Notes: a model not told the origin generated them from the sequence alone. A DNA stretch of 58,688 nt from an uncultured Mycoplasmatota bacterium (GCA_900546715.1 UREA01000007.1:1-58688), one strand, 5' to 3'; shown: positions 8,426-17,811, counted from the stretch's first letter. Program-made: numbers and translations.

Positions 8426-8590
8426 TTATTTTTTTTCTTTAGCAATAACAGCTTTTTTACACTTAGGACAATATCTTTTAATTTCTAAACGGTCCGGAGT
8501 GTTCTTTTTATTTTTACTAACAGGGCGTAACTCATATCCACAAACAGAACATCTCATAGTTACTTCACTACGGTTTTCTTTTTTTGCCAT
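8426..8590 (-). CDS. rpmG: Ribosomal protein L33
   Basis: A 54-residue bL33. MAKKENRSEVTMRCSVCGYE begins the protein and RYCPKCKKAV lies near the end, giving two CxxC pairs, the zinc-binding C+ form. AAGGAGG precedes the ATG. Its start is 36 bases upstream of the end of the efp region. Two promoters are visible upstream on the minus strand, the distal one preceded by a leader with its own strong ribosome site. Confidence 0.95.
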   Translation of the reverse strand: MAKKENRSEVTMRCSVCGYELRPVSKNKKNTPDRLEIKRYCPKCKKAVIAKEKK

Positions 8591-8622
8591 AATATTCCCT
8601 CCTTACTGACAAGTTCTCTATA

Positions 8623-8650
8623 ATTATACCAAAATTATGAGATTTTTCAA
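8623..8650 (-). promoter_or_regulatory. Proximal rpmG promoter
   Basis: Minus strand TTGAAA (8645-8650), 16-base spacer, TATAAT (8623-8628), about 33 bases before the rpmG start codon. Confidence 0.65.
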
Positions 8651-8766
8651 CTAATTTAGCTTAAAATAGCAAATTTTTGCTAAAAATTATTCTCCAGTAA
8701 CCAAGTTTAGGGAATTATATAACCTTTTAAAATAGTAGTCACACCAAATTTCCTCCTTGTAAATCA

Positions 8767-8795
8767 ATTGTATCAAACCATTGTTTGAGTGTCAA
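8767..8795 (-). promoter_or_regulatory. Distal promoter with leader upstream of rpmG
   Basis: Minus strand TTGACA (8790-8795), 17-base spacer, TACAAT (8767-8772), a near-consensus sigma-A promoter. The transcript would begin near 8760 and immediately carry AAGGAGG (8752-8758), which precedes only tiny frames, for example GTG ACT ACT ... TAA with 11 codons, and then a TAGCAAA/TTTGCTA hairpin near 8668-8684. Whether this is a leader peptide, a small RNA or a gene remnant is not clear. Confidence 0.5.
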
Positions 8796-8834
8796 TGATT
8801 TTATTTAAAAATGTATAATTTTCCTATTATATAA

Positions 8835-8854
8835 TTATGTAGAATTCTACATAA
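8835..8854. promoter_or_regulatory. 20-bp perfect palindrome
   Basis: TTATGTAGAATTCTACATAA is perfectly symmetrical and lies between the PBP terminator and the distal rpmG promoter, about 40 bases upstream of its -35 box. It may be an operator; no regulator is identified. Confidence 0.45.
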
Positions 8855-8858
8855 ATAT

Positions 8859-8884
8859 AAAAAAATTGCAAAATTGCAATTTTT
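8859..8884 (-). terminator. Rho-independent terminator after the PBP gene
   Basis: Minus strand AAATTGCAA...TTGCAATTT followed by T-run, overlapping the stop region of the PBP gene. The terminator of the P-type ATPase gene at 26414-26441 uses the same nine-base arm. Confidence 0.75.
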
Positions 8885-10859
8885 AATAATTATCTGCCAG
8901 AAAAGAAGTTATTTCTTTAGTTATTTTACTAGCTCCATAATACATTGTATCATTAGTTCCATTATTGTGAGATATATTCGGAGTTATTACAACAACACTA
9001 TATTTAGGATCTTCATTAGGGAAGAAACCTGCAAAAGTGGAAGTAATGGTCTGTACATCAACTTTACCATCATTATCACTATCATAAAAAGATTCACTAG
9101 TTCCTGTTTTACCTGCTGCAAGCAAATCATCCCTAACATAAATTTTTCCAGTACCTTCCTTTAAAACTAAAGTTAATCCTTCTCTAATTCTATTTAAATA
9201 TTCTTCGTCTACTGCAACATCATTAAGTACTTCTATTTCATTTTTAACAATTACTTCATCATCATTTTTTATCTCTTTCATTAGTGATAAACTCATCCTT
9301 GTTCCACTCGCCATACTATTAATATATTGTAAAACCTCAATTGGAGTATAAGTATCATATTGTCCAATTGCTAAGTTAAGAAGAAGATCATCTGCAACAG
9401 TAGAACCAATTATACCTGTAGTCTCTCTTGGTAAATCAATGTTAGTGATAGCACCTAAACCAAAACTTGCAAGCATATCCCGATATATTTTAAAATGTTC
9501 TTCTGTTGCATTTAACTTCATATTTGGAGTATAAGTATTTCCTGTAAGAGCTATAGCAATCATAAATTGATAATAATTAGAAGAATATGCTAGTGCTGTT
9601 AAATCATTAATTCTTCCTAAACTCTTAAAACTACATTTCTGTGGTGTTAAATACAGTTTAACACAAGAATCAGTTATATACTTATCCATTTCAATTAAAT
9701 TATTTTGATAACCTACTGCAATAGTTGCACCCTTTACAGCAGATCCTATTGTAAATGATTTATTAATATTATTAAGAGAAATATCACTCCAAGTATCATC
9801 ACTATTAAGTCTAATACCTGCCATAGCAATAATTTCTCCAGTTAAAGGATTACTTACTAAAGCATATGAATCTTTATAATAATCCGTATTAGGATATTTT
9901 TTACCAAGTAATATTTTATCTTTAATTATTTCTTCAGCTTTCATTTGAATATCAATGTCGATAGATAAAACTAAATCATTGCCCCTTTGTTCTTCTTCAA
10001 CTAAAGTAAGAGTATTATCACTATTTACTAAATATTTAGCCTTTTCTCCTTTTAAATATTCTTCATACTCTTTTTCTAAATAACTAATCCCTACAATATC
10101 CGTTAGTTCATAACCACTACTTAAATACTCATCTACCTCCTCACTTGGAATACTACCAATAGAACCTAAAATATTTCTTAGGGTATCCCCATATAAATAA
10201 ATTCGCTCCCATGATAGTTCTCCAGTAACTCCAGGAATATTACTTTCAATTACTTTAGCATATTCCTCTTCACTAACATTTTTTAAAATTTCTTTTTTAC
10301 TATATACATATCCATCATTCATTAAACTATATATTTTAGCACACTTCCTAAATAATTCATCTTCTTCATTTAACATATCTTCAGTTATTCGCTCTATTTT
10401 TAAATCATATAAATCACTACTAGATAGTTTTCTTTCATCAAGTAATTTATATTCTTCTTCAGTTATTAAATTACTACCATTATTATTATTTACTAACCAA
10501 AATTCTTTTTGTTCTAAAATACTACCTTCATCAACACTTAATATACTGGCTAACTTTTTGGCAATTTCAATTTCTTCACTAGTACTTATGTCTTTTATTT
10601 TATTATAATAAATTGTTTTTACTCCTATGTTATCTACTAAAACTTTACCATTAGTATCAAGTATTCTTCCTCTTGGGGCACTACCACCCGACACATAAAC
10701 TACAGTTTTATTTTCAAGTGCTAAAGTAAAAAATTCTTTATCAGACCAAATAAAAATTAATCTCGTTAAAAAGACTCCAAAAACTGCAATAACTAATAAA
10801 TACAAATACATCTTCTTTTTCATATTTATAGTATTTCTTTTTTTAGTTTTTTCATACAA
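8883..10859 (-). CDS. Class B penicillin-binding protein (transpeptidase, FtsI/PBP2 type)
   Basis: 658 residues. There is a short cytoplasmic start, a membrane anchor at about 18-37, a dimerisation domain containing GSAPRGRILD (about 59-68), and a transpeptidase domain with all three active-site motifs: SAVK (373-376), SSN (426-428) and KTG (584-586). It cross-links peptidoglycan at the outer membrane face and is a beta-lactam target. There is no PASTA domain. The Asp-rich DSDNDGKVDVQ insert shortly after KTG resembles a calcium-binding loop and is not standard. Division, elongation or spore-cortex role cannot be decided from sequence alone. The ATG at 10859 has no clear ribosome site; Met13 is an alternative. 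Confidence 0.9.
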   Translation of the reverse strand: MYEKTKKRNTINMKKKMYLYLLVIAVFGVFLTRLIFIWSDKEFFTLALENKTVVYVSGGSAPRGRILDTNGKVLVDNIGVKTIYYNKIKDISTSEEIEIAKKLASILSVDEGSILEQKEFWLVNNNNGSNLITEEEYKLLDERKLSSSDLYDLKIERITEDMLNEEDELFRKCAKIYSLMNDGYVYSKKEILKNVSEEEYAKVIESNIPGVTGELSWERIYLYGDTLRNILGSIGSIPSEEVDEYLSSGYELTDIVGISYLEKEYEEYLKGEKAKYLVNSDNTLTLVEEEQRGNDLVLSIDIDIQMKAEEIIKDKILLGKKYPNTDYYKDSYALVSNPLTGEIIAMAGIRLNSDDTWSDISLNNINKSFTIGSAVKGATIAVGYQNNLIEMDKYITDSCVKLYLTPQKCSFKSLGRINDLTALAYSSNYYQFMIAIALTGNTYTPNMKLNATEEHFKIYRDMLASFGLGAITNIDLPRETTGIIGSTVADDLLLNLAIGQYDTYTPIEVLQYINSMASGTRMSLSLMKEIKNDDEVIVKNEIEVLNDVAVDEEYLNRIREGLTLVLKEGTGKIYVRDDLLAAGKTGTSESFYDSDNDGKVDVQTITSTFAGFFPNEDPKYSVVVITPNISHNNGTNDTMYYGASKITKEITSFLADNY

Positions 10860-10876
10860 TATAATAGGTGTTATTT

Positions 10877-11137
10877 ATGTATAATTTAATTGAGAGATAT
10901 ATGGCTATTATGACTAAAGATGATGTAGCTAATTTTGCCACTAAAAAAGGCATCAATTTAAGTGATGCCGAAGTAACTTTTACTTATAATTTTCTTAAGA
11001 AAAATTGGAAAGATTATTTAAAAAATCCTAATGTCTTTGATATAAATCGTTATAAAGATAACTTTAGTCCTGAAAATTTTATAAAGGTGAAAAAAGTATT
11101 TGAAGAATATTATCAAAAGTTTGGATCATTTTTATAA
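10877..11137 (+). CDS. Small protein, YqfT/DUF2624-like
   Basis: 86 residues from the ATG at 10877 (AGGTG six bases upstream; the GTG at 10868 overlaps that site). The pattern of a helical N-terminus MTKDDVANFATKKGINLSDAE and a C-terminal FIKVKKVFEEYYQKFG resembles Bacillus YqfT (DUF2624). In Bacillus yqfT neighbours the endonuclease IV gene, which is also the neighbour here, but on the opposite strand: the two genes overlap tail to tail by 25 bases. Function unknown. Assignment rests mainly on context and weak similarity. Confidence 0.55.
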   Translation: MYNLIERYMAIMTKDDVANFATKKGINLSDAEVTFTYNFLKKNWKDYLKNPNVFDINRYKDNFSPENFIKVKKVFEEYYQKFGSFL

Positions 11138-12009
11138 TATTCTTCAACATCCTTCTCTAAATTAGGATTAAATTTTTTATCTTTAATCATAGCAATTTCA
11201 AATTTATATGGAGGATATTTTTCAATATAAGGCGTTTCTAATATTTTAGGAACATCTTTTAGTTTTGGATTGTATATTACATTTAAAAGATTTTCAAAAC
11301 CAATTGTTCCAAAGCCTATATTAGCATGCCTATCCTTTTTTGAACCAATTACATTTTTACTATCATTTACATGAACACACTTAACTTTATCAAGACCAAT
11401 TTCGCTATCAAAAACACTTAAATACTCATCAAATTTAGCAATATCTACTCCTGAATCATTCAAATGACATGTATCAAGACAAATACCTAGCTTTTTATTT
11501 AAATTAACTTTACTTAGTATTTGTTTTAATTCGTATATATTTATTCCACATTCACTACCTTTACCCGCCATGGTTTCAAGTAAAATCATGGGCTTGGTAT
11601 CTTCATCAATTATAAAGTTTAGTGCAAGAGCTATATTTGCTAGGGCTTCTTCCCTATCAAGTTTTAGAGCATTTCCAGGATGCACTACAATATAATTTAC
11701 TCCCATTTCCGTAATTCTTTTTATTTCATTTTTTAAAAAACTAATAGAAAAATTCCAAGATTCAATCTTTTCTTTATTAGCTAAATTAATAATATATGGC
11801 GCATGACATATAACATTGTTAATATCAATATTATTTTCTTTCATATATTCCCAAGCTTTCTCAGTTATATCCCTCTTTAATTCGGCCCTAATTGTATTTT
11901 GGGGAGCTCCAGTATAAAACATAAAAGTATTTGCTCCATAACTTACAGCTGTTTTGGCTGATGCTAATAATTGATCTTTACCAAAAGATACATGAGAACC
12001 TATAATCAT
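11113..12009 (-). CDS. nfo: Endonuclease IV (AP endonuclease)
   Basis: 298 residues, a complete TIM-barrel AP endonuclease 2. It nicks DNA 5' to abasic sites in base excision repair using three zinc ions. Metal ligands are visible in MIIGSHVSFGK (His), NYIVVHPGN, LLETMAGKG (Glu), CLDTCHLNDSG (Asp, His), CVHVNDSK and DRHANIGFG. The start MIIGSH follows a GGTGAT site. The 3' end overlaps the convergent YqfT-like gene by 25 bases. Confidence 0.96.
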   Translation of the reverse strand: MIIGSHVSFGKDQLLASAKTAVSYGANTFMFYTGAPQNTIRAELKRDITEKAWEYMKENNIDINNVICHAPYIINLANKEKIESWNFSISFLKNEIKRITEMGVNYIVVHPGNALKLDREEALANIALALNFIIDEDTKPMILLETMAGKGSECGINIYELKQILSKVNLNKKLGICLDTCHLNDSGVDIAKFDEYLSVFDSEIGLDKVKCVHVNDSKNVIGSKKDRHANIGFGTIGFENLLNVIYNPKLKDVPKILETPYIEKYPPYKFEIAMIKDKKFNPNLEKDVEEYYKNDPNF

Positions 12010-12032
12010 TTAAATCACCACTATAATTATAC

Positions 12033-12062
12033 AAAAAAAATAGCTTTTAGAAAAGCTATTTT
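12033..12062 (-). terminator. Rho-independent terminator after the prepilin gene
   Basis: Minus strand AAATAGCTTTT and AAAAGCTATTT arms (12051-12061 and 12038-12048) followed by a T8 run, in the gap between the prepilin gene and nfo. Confidence 0.8.
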
Positions 12063-12070
12063 AGTTTTTA

Positions 12071-12619
12071 TTATTCTCCACTTGATTTAGGACAAGTACT
12101 GTACTCAGTTTTCCAATCTGATGTATTGTAATTTTCAACATCATTTAAAGTTATGTCAATATTTTTAGTTGGACTATCCCAATCATCAACTCCAGCTCCT
12201 TCTCCAGCTTCCCCACCATCACGCGAAATTATCATATATTCTTTATTATGCAAATATACTCGGTAAAAATAATTAGTTTTTCCTTTTTTAACGTAAACTA
12301 AACCATCGTAATTATCTTTATCGGCATCGTAAAAACCATTATCAATTAATTTATCAATTTCAATACATTTCCAAGAACCATCTTGAGTAGGTAATGAATC
12401 TCCCCCCATTAATTGACCACTGGTATAATAACTTTGAGCAGCTTGAATTGCTGAATTTGCTTCTATTGCCAACGCATTTCTTCTGGCTTTATCCATTTGG
12501 GGTAATACTGCATTAACAGCAATTAAGATTATGATTGCTAAAACTACGATAACTGCTAGTAATTCGATTAATGTAAATCCTCTAAAACTATTTAATTCCC
12601 TATTTATATCTTTATTCAT
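12071..12619 (-). CDS. Type IV prepilin-like protein
   Basis: 182 residues. It has a leader MNKDINRELNSFRG, the prepilin peptidase cleavage context G|FTLIELLAV with Glu5 of the mature protein, a hydrophobic helix of about 22 residues, and an extracellular domain ending in a Cys-containing tail. Such proteins form type IV pili, competence pseudopili or secretion pseudopili. No assembly ATPase, platform protein or peptidase is nearby, so it is an orphan gene here and the machinery must be elsewhere. A second orphan prepilin occurs at 53925-54380. Confidence 0.85.
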   Translation of the reverse strand: MNKDINRELNSFRGFTLIELLAVIVVLAIIILIAVNAVLPQMDKARRNALAIEANSAIQAAQSYYTSGQLMGGDSLPTQDGSWKCIEIDKLIDNGFYDADKDNYDGLVYVKKGKTNYFYRVYLHNKEYMIISRDGGEAGEGAGVDDWDSPTKNIDITLNDVENYNTSDWKTEYSTCPKSSGE

Positions 12620-12680
12620 TTTCTATAAGCACCTCTCTATTTTTAATAATACTATAATTTTTAATAATAGTCAATAACTT

Positions 12681-12902
12681 TTATTTTAAAACATCTAAAA
12701 CTGAACTAATTAAATCCATATTTTCTACTACATTATTAATTTTATCAGTTACGCGTTCTTTATACTTAATTTTCATATCTTCATTAAACTTTTTATAATC
12801 AACTAGTCCCCGATTTAATTCTTTAAAATAATAAGAATTTTCTTTTAGTTGCCTATAGCTTTTAACATTTTCTCTAAACTGCATTTGTAAATATATTTGC
12901 AT
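12681..12902 (-). CDS. ylbE: YlbE-like protein
   Basis: 73 residues. It resembles the YlbE family, small proteins found next to the YlbD spore coat protein in spore-forming Bacilli: a short helical chain with a conserved LKENSYYFKELNRGLVDY region and a hydrophobic C-terminal helix. Its ATG shares one base with the ylbD stop (TGATG), so the two are translationally coupled. Function unknown; a sporulation role is inferred from the pairing. Confidence 0.65.
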   Translation of the reverse strand: MQIYLQMQFRENVKSYRQLKENSYYFKELNRGLVDYKKFNEDMKIKYKERVTDKINNVVENMDLISSVLDVLK

Positions 12903-13261
12903 CAGTCCTCGAAAAATTTATTTAGGGGTCTTGGAGCAACAGGACCTTTATTTAAATTATTAACGGGATTCGTTGGAGTTTTCTTAGTTAAATCCTGGAC
13001 AAAATCAATAGCTTTTTGTGCGGTATTGATATGACTTTTAATAGAATCAACATTGACATTTTTAACCATATCTGTAATTTTAGAAATACTATCAACTGCC
13101 GCTCTATCATTATTTAAAATATATTTGTTCCAAACACTTTCATCTTCCCCGTATATGTCATATAACTCATAAAATTTCTGCCAAGTCATTTCTCCACTTT
13201 GGACATATTTAATTAATTCTGGCTTTGTCTTAATAAAATTTTTAAATGCTTCATGTTTCAT
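12902..13261 (-). CDS. ylbD: YlbD-like putative spore coat protein
   Basis: 119 residues from the ATG at 13261. Family signature at the N-terminus: FKNFIKTKPELIKYVQSGE, then MTWQKFYELYDIYGEDESVW, as in YlbD coat proteins. The C-terminal third is rich in Asn and Pro. Its ribosome site (GGGTGATT) lies inside the stem of the parC terminator, so it may depend on read-through or be inhibited by that structure. ylbE follows immediately. Confidence 0.7.
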   Translation of the reverse strand: MKHEAFKNFIKTKPELIKYVQSGEMTWQKFYELYDIYGEDESVWNKYILNNDRAAVDSISKITDMVKNVNVDSIKSHINTAQKAIDFVQDLTKKTPTNPVNNLNKGPVAPRPLNKFFED

Positions 13262-13262
13262 A

Positions 13263-13305
13263 TAAAAAATCACCCACTAAATTTTATGAATTAAGTGGGT
13301 GATTT
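13263..13305 (-). terminator. Terminator of parC overlapping the ylbD ribosome site
   Basis: AAATCACCCACT (13267-13278) pairs perfectly with AGTGGGTGATTT (13294-13305), 12 bp. On the minus strand it is followed by a T-run. The same downstream arm contains the ylbD Shine-Dalgarno sequence. Confidence 0.8.
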
Positions 13306-13308
13306 ATC

Positions 13309-15789
13309 CTATATTTTGAAATCTTTAACAAAATCATTAAATGATAATTGTTCTTGTTCTTTTACTTCTTCCTCTTTCTTTTCTTCTTTGGTTATTAAAT
13401 TAACATCAACTGGTTTTAATGCCCATAAATCTACTTGTTTTTTACTTAAAACACTACCAGTACTTGTAATATCCATAATTGGTATTTCACTATTTTTTAC
13501 CTCTTTAATATCTGTATCAATTTTACACAAATTGACATCTTTACTATTTGTTAAATAAGCGTAGTCTAATTTATAATCTTTAGTTTTAGCTTTTTTAAAT
13601 AACATATTACCTTTTTTAGCTCGAGATATTAATGTAAGATCACTTAGTTTAATTCTCTTACCAGTATGCATATTGGTAAATATATTTAAGTATTCATCTT
13701 CTTCTTTAATATCCGCACCATATATTACATAATCATCTTTTAAGTTAATTCCTTTAACACCACTAGCTTTTACTCCTACAACTGGAATTTCACTAGTTTT
13801 AAACCTTAAATAATAACCATTATGTGTTACAAACAATGTATCTTCCTTAGAAGTTGTAACATTTACAAGTTCATCATTATCTTTTAATTTGATAGCCATC
13901 ATTGGTTTAGAATATCTAGTTACTTCAAAGTCTTTTAATGTGACTTGTTTAGTTAATCCATTTTTTGTAAACATTACAACATTTTTCTTCTTATCTTTTA
14001 AAATCATACTAGCAACTATTTTTTCTTCTTCTTTTATTACTACTGTATTACTAATATGTTTACCTAGATCTTTCCATTTACATTCTGCTATTTTATGAAC
14101 AGGAACATACAAATAATTACCTAAGTTTGTAAATAATAGTAAAGTATCTTGAGTGGTTACAAAATATTTCGACCTAACAAAATCTCCTGGCTTAAGAGCA
14201 GTTTCTTCAGTTGTAGAATTATAACTTTTTAAGCTTACTTTTTTAACATAACCATCATTTGTAACTACTACTACTACTTTTTCATTTGGTATCATTTCTT
14301 TTAAATCAACTTTTATTTCCGTTATTTCATCTCTAATTTGAGTTTTTCGCGGGGTTGCATAATTTTTCTTAACATCTCTTAGTTCCGTTTTCATAACACC
14401 CTTAAGCTTAGATTCATCACTAAGAATTTCTTCACATTCACGAATTTTTTCTTCTAATTTTTCACTTTCTTCTTCAAGTGTTTCAATATCAGTATTTGTT
14501 AAGCGATATAATTGTAGCGTTACTATAGCTTCTGCTTGTTCCATAGTAAAACCAAAACTTTTAACTAAATTTTCTTTAGCATCAGCTTTATTTTTACTTG
14601 CTCTAATAACTTTAATTACTTCATCAAGTATTGATATAGCTTTAATTAAACCTTGAATTATATGATAATTTTTTCTATAAAAAGCTAAGTCAAACTCAGT
14701 TCTTTTCGTAATAGTTTCTCTTAAGTGATTAATGTATGCATCTATTATTTCTAAAATACCTAAAGTTTTTGGAGTTCTATTTACTATAGCTACCATATTA
14801 TAATTATATGATACTTGTAATTCAGTATTTTTAAGTAAATACTTTAAAATCAACTCTTTATTAGCACCACTTTTTAAATCAATTACTATTCTTAAACCTT
14901 CTCTATCGGTTTCATCACGAACTTCTGCAATACCTTCAATTTTTTTATCAATTCTAATACCTTCCATTTTAGAAACTAAATTTTGTTTATTAACATCAAA
15001 AGGTATTTCAGTAATTACAATTTGTTCTTTGCCCTTTTCTTTTTTAAATTCATATTTACTTTGAACAATTACTCGTCCACGACCAGTTTTAAAAGCATCA
15101 ATTATTACTTGTTTACCTTGCGCTATACCCCCAGTAGGAAAATCTGGACCTTTAACTATATCAAGAATAGTATCCAAATAACAATTTGGAGAATCAATTC
15201 TTTTAATAGTAGCATCAATAATTTCACCTAGATTATGCGGTGGAATGTTTGTCGCATATCCTGCCGAAATACCATTAGTTCCATTAACTAACAAATTAGG
15301 AAACTTAGCAGGAAGTACTGTTGGTTCCAGTAATCTATCATCAAAATTTGGTGCCCAAGAAACAGTATTTTTATCTAAATCACGAAGTAATTCACCACTG
15401 ATGCGAGCAAGTCTTGCTTCGGTATAACGATATGCAGCTGGTGGGTCTCCATCCATTGAACCATTATTACCATGAATATCAACTAAAATATGATTTTGTT
15501 TCCACCACTGGCTCATTCTAACCATTGCATCATATACTGATGAGTCTCCATGTGGATGATACTTACCTAAAACATCTCCAACAGTTGTAGCACATTTTAA
15601 ATATCCTTTATCCCATGTATTACCAGCTTTAAACATTGCATATAAAATTCTTCTTTGAACAGGTTTAAGTCCATCCCGAACATCCGGAATAGCTCTATCT
15701 TGAATTATTTCTTTTGCATATTTAGCAAATCTATCTCCCATGATTTCTTCAAGGGAATAATCTTCAATTCTCTTTAATATATTTTCCAT
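13309..15789 (-). CDS. parC: DNA topoisomerase IV subunit A
   Basis: 826 residues. It cuts and rejoins DNA to decatenate daughter chromosomes together with ParE. The winged-helix region has YHPHGDSSVYDAMVRMSQ; the serine and aspartate linked to quinolone action are both wild-type. The active-site tyrosine lies in YRYTEARL, preceded by GSMDGDPPAA, the ParC form (GyrA has GDGAAA). The C-terminal beta-pinwheel has no GyrA-box. The gene follows parE by three bases in one operon, matching the Bacillus parE-parC order. Confidence 0.93.
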   Translation of the reverse strand: MENILKRIEDYSLEEIMGDRFAKYAKEIIQDRAIPDVRDGLKPVQRRILYAMFKAGNTWDKGYLKCATTVGDVLGKYHPHGDSSVYDAMVRMSQWWKQNHILVDIHGNNGSMDGDPPAAYRYTEARLARISGELLRDLDKNTVSWAPNFDDRLLEPTVLPAKFPNLLVNGTNGISAGYATNIPPHNLGEIIDATIKRIDSPNCYLDTILDIVKGPDFPTGGIAQGKQVIIDAFKTGRGRVIVQSKYEFKKEKGKEQIVITEIPFDVNKQNLVSKMEGIRIDKKIEGIAEVRDETDREGLRIVIDLKSGANKELILKYLLKNTELQVSYNYNMVAIVNRTPKTLGILEIIDAYINHLRETITKRTEFDLAFYRKNYHIIQGLIKAISILDEVIKVIRASKNKADAKENLVKSFGFTMEQAEAIVTLQLYRLTNTDIETLEEESEKLEEKIRECEEILSDESKLKGVMKTELRDVKKNYATPRKTQIRDEITEIKVDLKEMIPNEKVVVVVTNDGYVKKVSLKSYNSTTEETALKPGDFVRSKYFVTTQDTLLLFTNLGNYLYVPVHKIAECKWKDLGKHISNTVVIKEEEKIVASMILKDKKKNVVMFTKNGLTKQVTLKDFEVTRYSKPMMAIKLKDNDELVNVTTSKEDTLFVTHNGYYLRFKTSEIPVVGVKASGVKGINLKDDYVIYGADIKEEDEYLNIFTNMHTGKRIKLSDLTLISRAKKGNMLFKKAKTKDYKLDYAYLTNSKDVNLCKIDTDIKEVKNSEIPIMDITSTGSVLSKKQVDLWALKPVDVNLITKEEKKEEEVKEQEQLSFNDFVKDFKI

Positions 15790-15792
15790 TTA

Positions 15793-17697
15793 TTACACCG
15801 CCCTGTAATTATCTTCCATAGTAAATACTACATTTTCATTAATCCATTCCTTACGGGGTTCAACTTTATCCCCCATTAAGACATTTACTCTTTTTTCTGC
15901 AAGTGCAGCATCACTAATATTAACACGTATTAAACTACGAGTATCAGGATTCATTGTTGTATCCCAAAGTTGATCAGGATTCATCTCTCCTAACCCCTTA
16001 TATCTTTGAATAGAGTATTTACCACTATTTTCTCTTTTTATTTCTTCTAGCTCTTCATCTGAATAAGCATAATATTTTTTCTTACCATAATCTAATTTAT
16101 ATAAAGGTGGCATTGCAATATAAAGTTTACCAGCTTCAATAAGTCCCCGCATATAACGATAGAAAAATGTTAAAAGTAATATTTGAATGTGTGCTCCATC
16201 AACATCGGCATCGGTCATAATAATTACTTTATCATAATTAGAGTCATTTACATCAAAATCCGCACCAACACCTGCTCCAATAGTATAAATTAAAGTATTT
16301 ATTTCTTCATTTTTCATAAGTTCATCAATTCTTGATTTTTCACTATTAATAACTTTTCCCCGAAGAGGTAGTATAGCTTGAAATTTTCTATCCCTACCAC
16401 CTTTAGCAGAACCACCAGCTGAATCCCCTTCGACAATAAATAATTCATTAATTTTAGCATTTTTACTACCAGCTGGAGCAAGTTTACTAGATAAATTTCT
16501 TTCTTGTTTTTTGGATTTGCCATTTCTAGCATCTTCTCTTGCTTTACGAGCGGCTTCTCTAGCTACTTTACTTTTCATAGCTTTATCAAGTATAGAAGTA
16601 GCTACTTCTTTATTTTCTTCTAAATAAAATTTAAGTGCTTCATAAGTAATACTTTCAGTTACACTTCTTGCCTCAGGTGTCCCAAGTTTTCCTTTAGTTT
16701 GACCTTCAAATTGCAGTAATTCTTCTGGTATTCTTAAACTTATGACAGCTGATAATCCCTCACGAACATCTGATCCATCTAGTGACCCATCCTTAGCTTT
16801 AAAAATATTATTATTTTTAGCATAATCATTAAAAGCTTTAGTTATACCAGTTTTAAAACCAACTTCATGAGATCCTCCATCAACAGTTTTAACATTATTA
16901 ACAAATGATAAAATATTTTCATTATAAGTATCTGTATATTGCATAGCAACATCTACTTCAATTTTACCCTTAGTATTACTAAAGTTAATTACTTTATGTA
17001 AGGTGTTTTTACCTTCATTCATATATTCAACAAAACTAATTAAACCATTATCATAATGAAATTTAGCTTGTTTTTTATCTTCTTCATCAATTACTTCAAT
17101 AGTAAGACCACTTAGTAAAAAGGCACTTTCTTGCATTCTTTCAACAATTGTTGTATAAGAAAAATTACAATCTTTAAAAATTTCTGGATCCGGCAAGAAT
17201 TTAACTATAGTTCCTGTCTTATTAGTTTTACCCACAGTTTTAAGAGGAGTTTTAACATGTCCACCATTTTCAAACTCAATCATGGAAATAACCCCATCAC
17301 GATAAATTACTACTTGCATAGATTTAGATAAGGCATTAACAACTGATGCCCCAACACCATGAAGTCCTCCACTCACTTTATAACCGGCTTCACTAAACTT
17401 TCCCCCAGCATGAAGTATAGTATAAATAACTTCTGGTGTTGGTTTACCAGATTCATGCATACCAATTGGAACTCCACGACCATTATCAGCAACAGTTATA
17501 CTTTTATCTTTATTAATAATTACCTTTATATAATTACCATAACCATTTATTACTTCATCTATTGAATTATCAACAATTTCCCATACTAAATGATGCAGAC
17601 CTCTCTTGTCTGTTGAACCAATATACATACCAGGTCTTTTCCTAACCGCTTCTAACCCTTCTAGTATTTTAATAGATGACTCATCATATTTTGCCAT
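15793..17697 (-). CDS. parE: DNA topoisomerase IV subunit B
   Basis: 634 residues of the GHKL ATPase/transducer/TOPRIM type. ATP site: VDNSIDEV, DNGRGVPIGMH and GGLHGVGASVVNALS. TOPRIM: EGDSAGGSAK and DADVDGAHI. RDRKFQAILPLRGKVINSEK and the QFEGQTKGKLGTPEAR segment are of the ParE rather than GyrB form. AGGGTG precedes the ATG. It drives ATP-dependent strand passage with ParC, encoded immediately downstream. Confidence 0.93.
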   Translation of the reverse strand: MAKYDESSIKILEGLEAVRKRPGMYIGSTDKRGLHHLVWEIVDNSIDEVINGYGNYIKVIINKDKSITVADNGRGVPIGMHESGKPTPEVIYTILHAGGKFSEAGYKVSGGLHGVGASVVNALSKSMQVVIYRDGVISMIEFENGGHVKTPLKTVGKTNKTGTIVKFLPDPEIFKDCNFSYTTIVERMQESAFLLSGLTIEVIDEEDKKQAKFHYDNGLISFVEYMNEGKNTLHKVINFSNTKGKIEVDVAMQYTDTYNENILSFVNNVKTVDGGSHEVGFKTGITKAFNDYAKNNNIFKAKDGSLDGSDVREGLSAVISLRIPEELLQFEGQTKGKLGTPEARSVTESITYEALKFYLEENKEVATSILDKAMKSKVAREAARKAREDARNGKSKKQERNLSSKLAPAGSKNAKINELFIVEGDSAGGSAKGGRDRKFQAILPLRGKVINSEKSRIDELMKNEEINTLIYTIGAGVGADFDVNDSNYDKVIIMTDADVDGAHIQILLLTFFYRYMRGLIEAGKLYIAMPPLYKLDYGKKKYYAYSDEELEEIKRENSGKYSIQRYKGLGEMNPDQLWDTTMNPDTRSLIRVNISDAALAEKRVNVLMGDKVEPRKEWINENVVFTMEDNYRAV

Positions 17698-17787
17698 TTT
17701 TATTCACCCTAAACCATTATATCAAGAAAAACCTGAGAAAATCAAGGTTTTATATTATGAGAAAACACAAATTAGTCAAATAGCCAA

Positions 17788-17811
17788 GAAAAAAGCAACC
17801 ACATTGTTGCC
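17788..17811 (-). terminator. Rho-independent terminator
   Basis: Minus strand GCAAC-(six bases)-GTTGC followed by T6, directly after the stop of the 17812-18714 gene. It separates that gene from parE. Confidence 0.8.

Noticed and set aside
13309..17697. gyrA/gyrB
   Set aside because: The GDPPAA form, lack of a GyrA-box and the ParE-type RDRKFQAILPLRGKVIN segment fit topoisomerase IV; the parE-parC order also fits.
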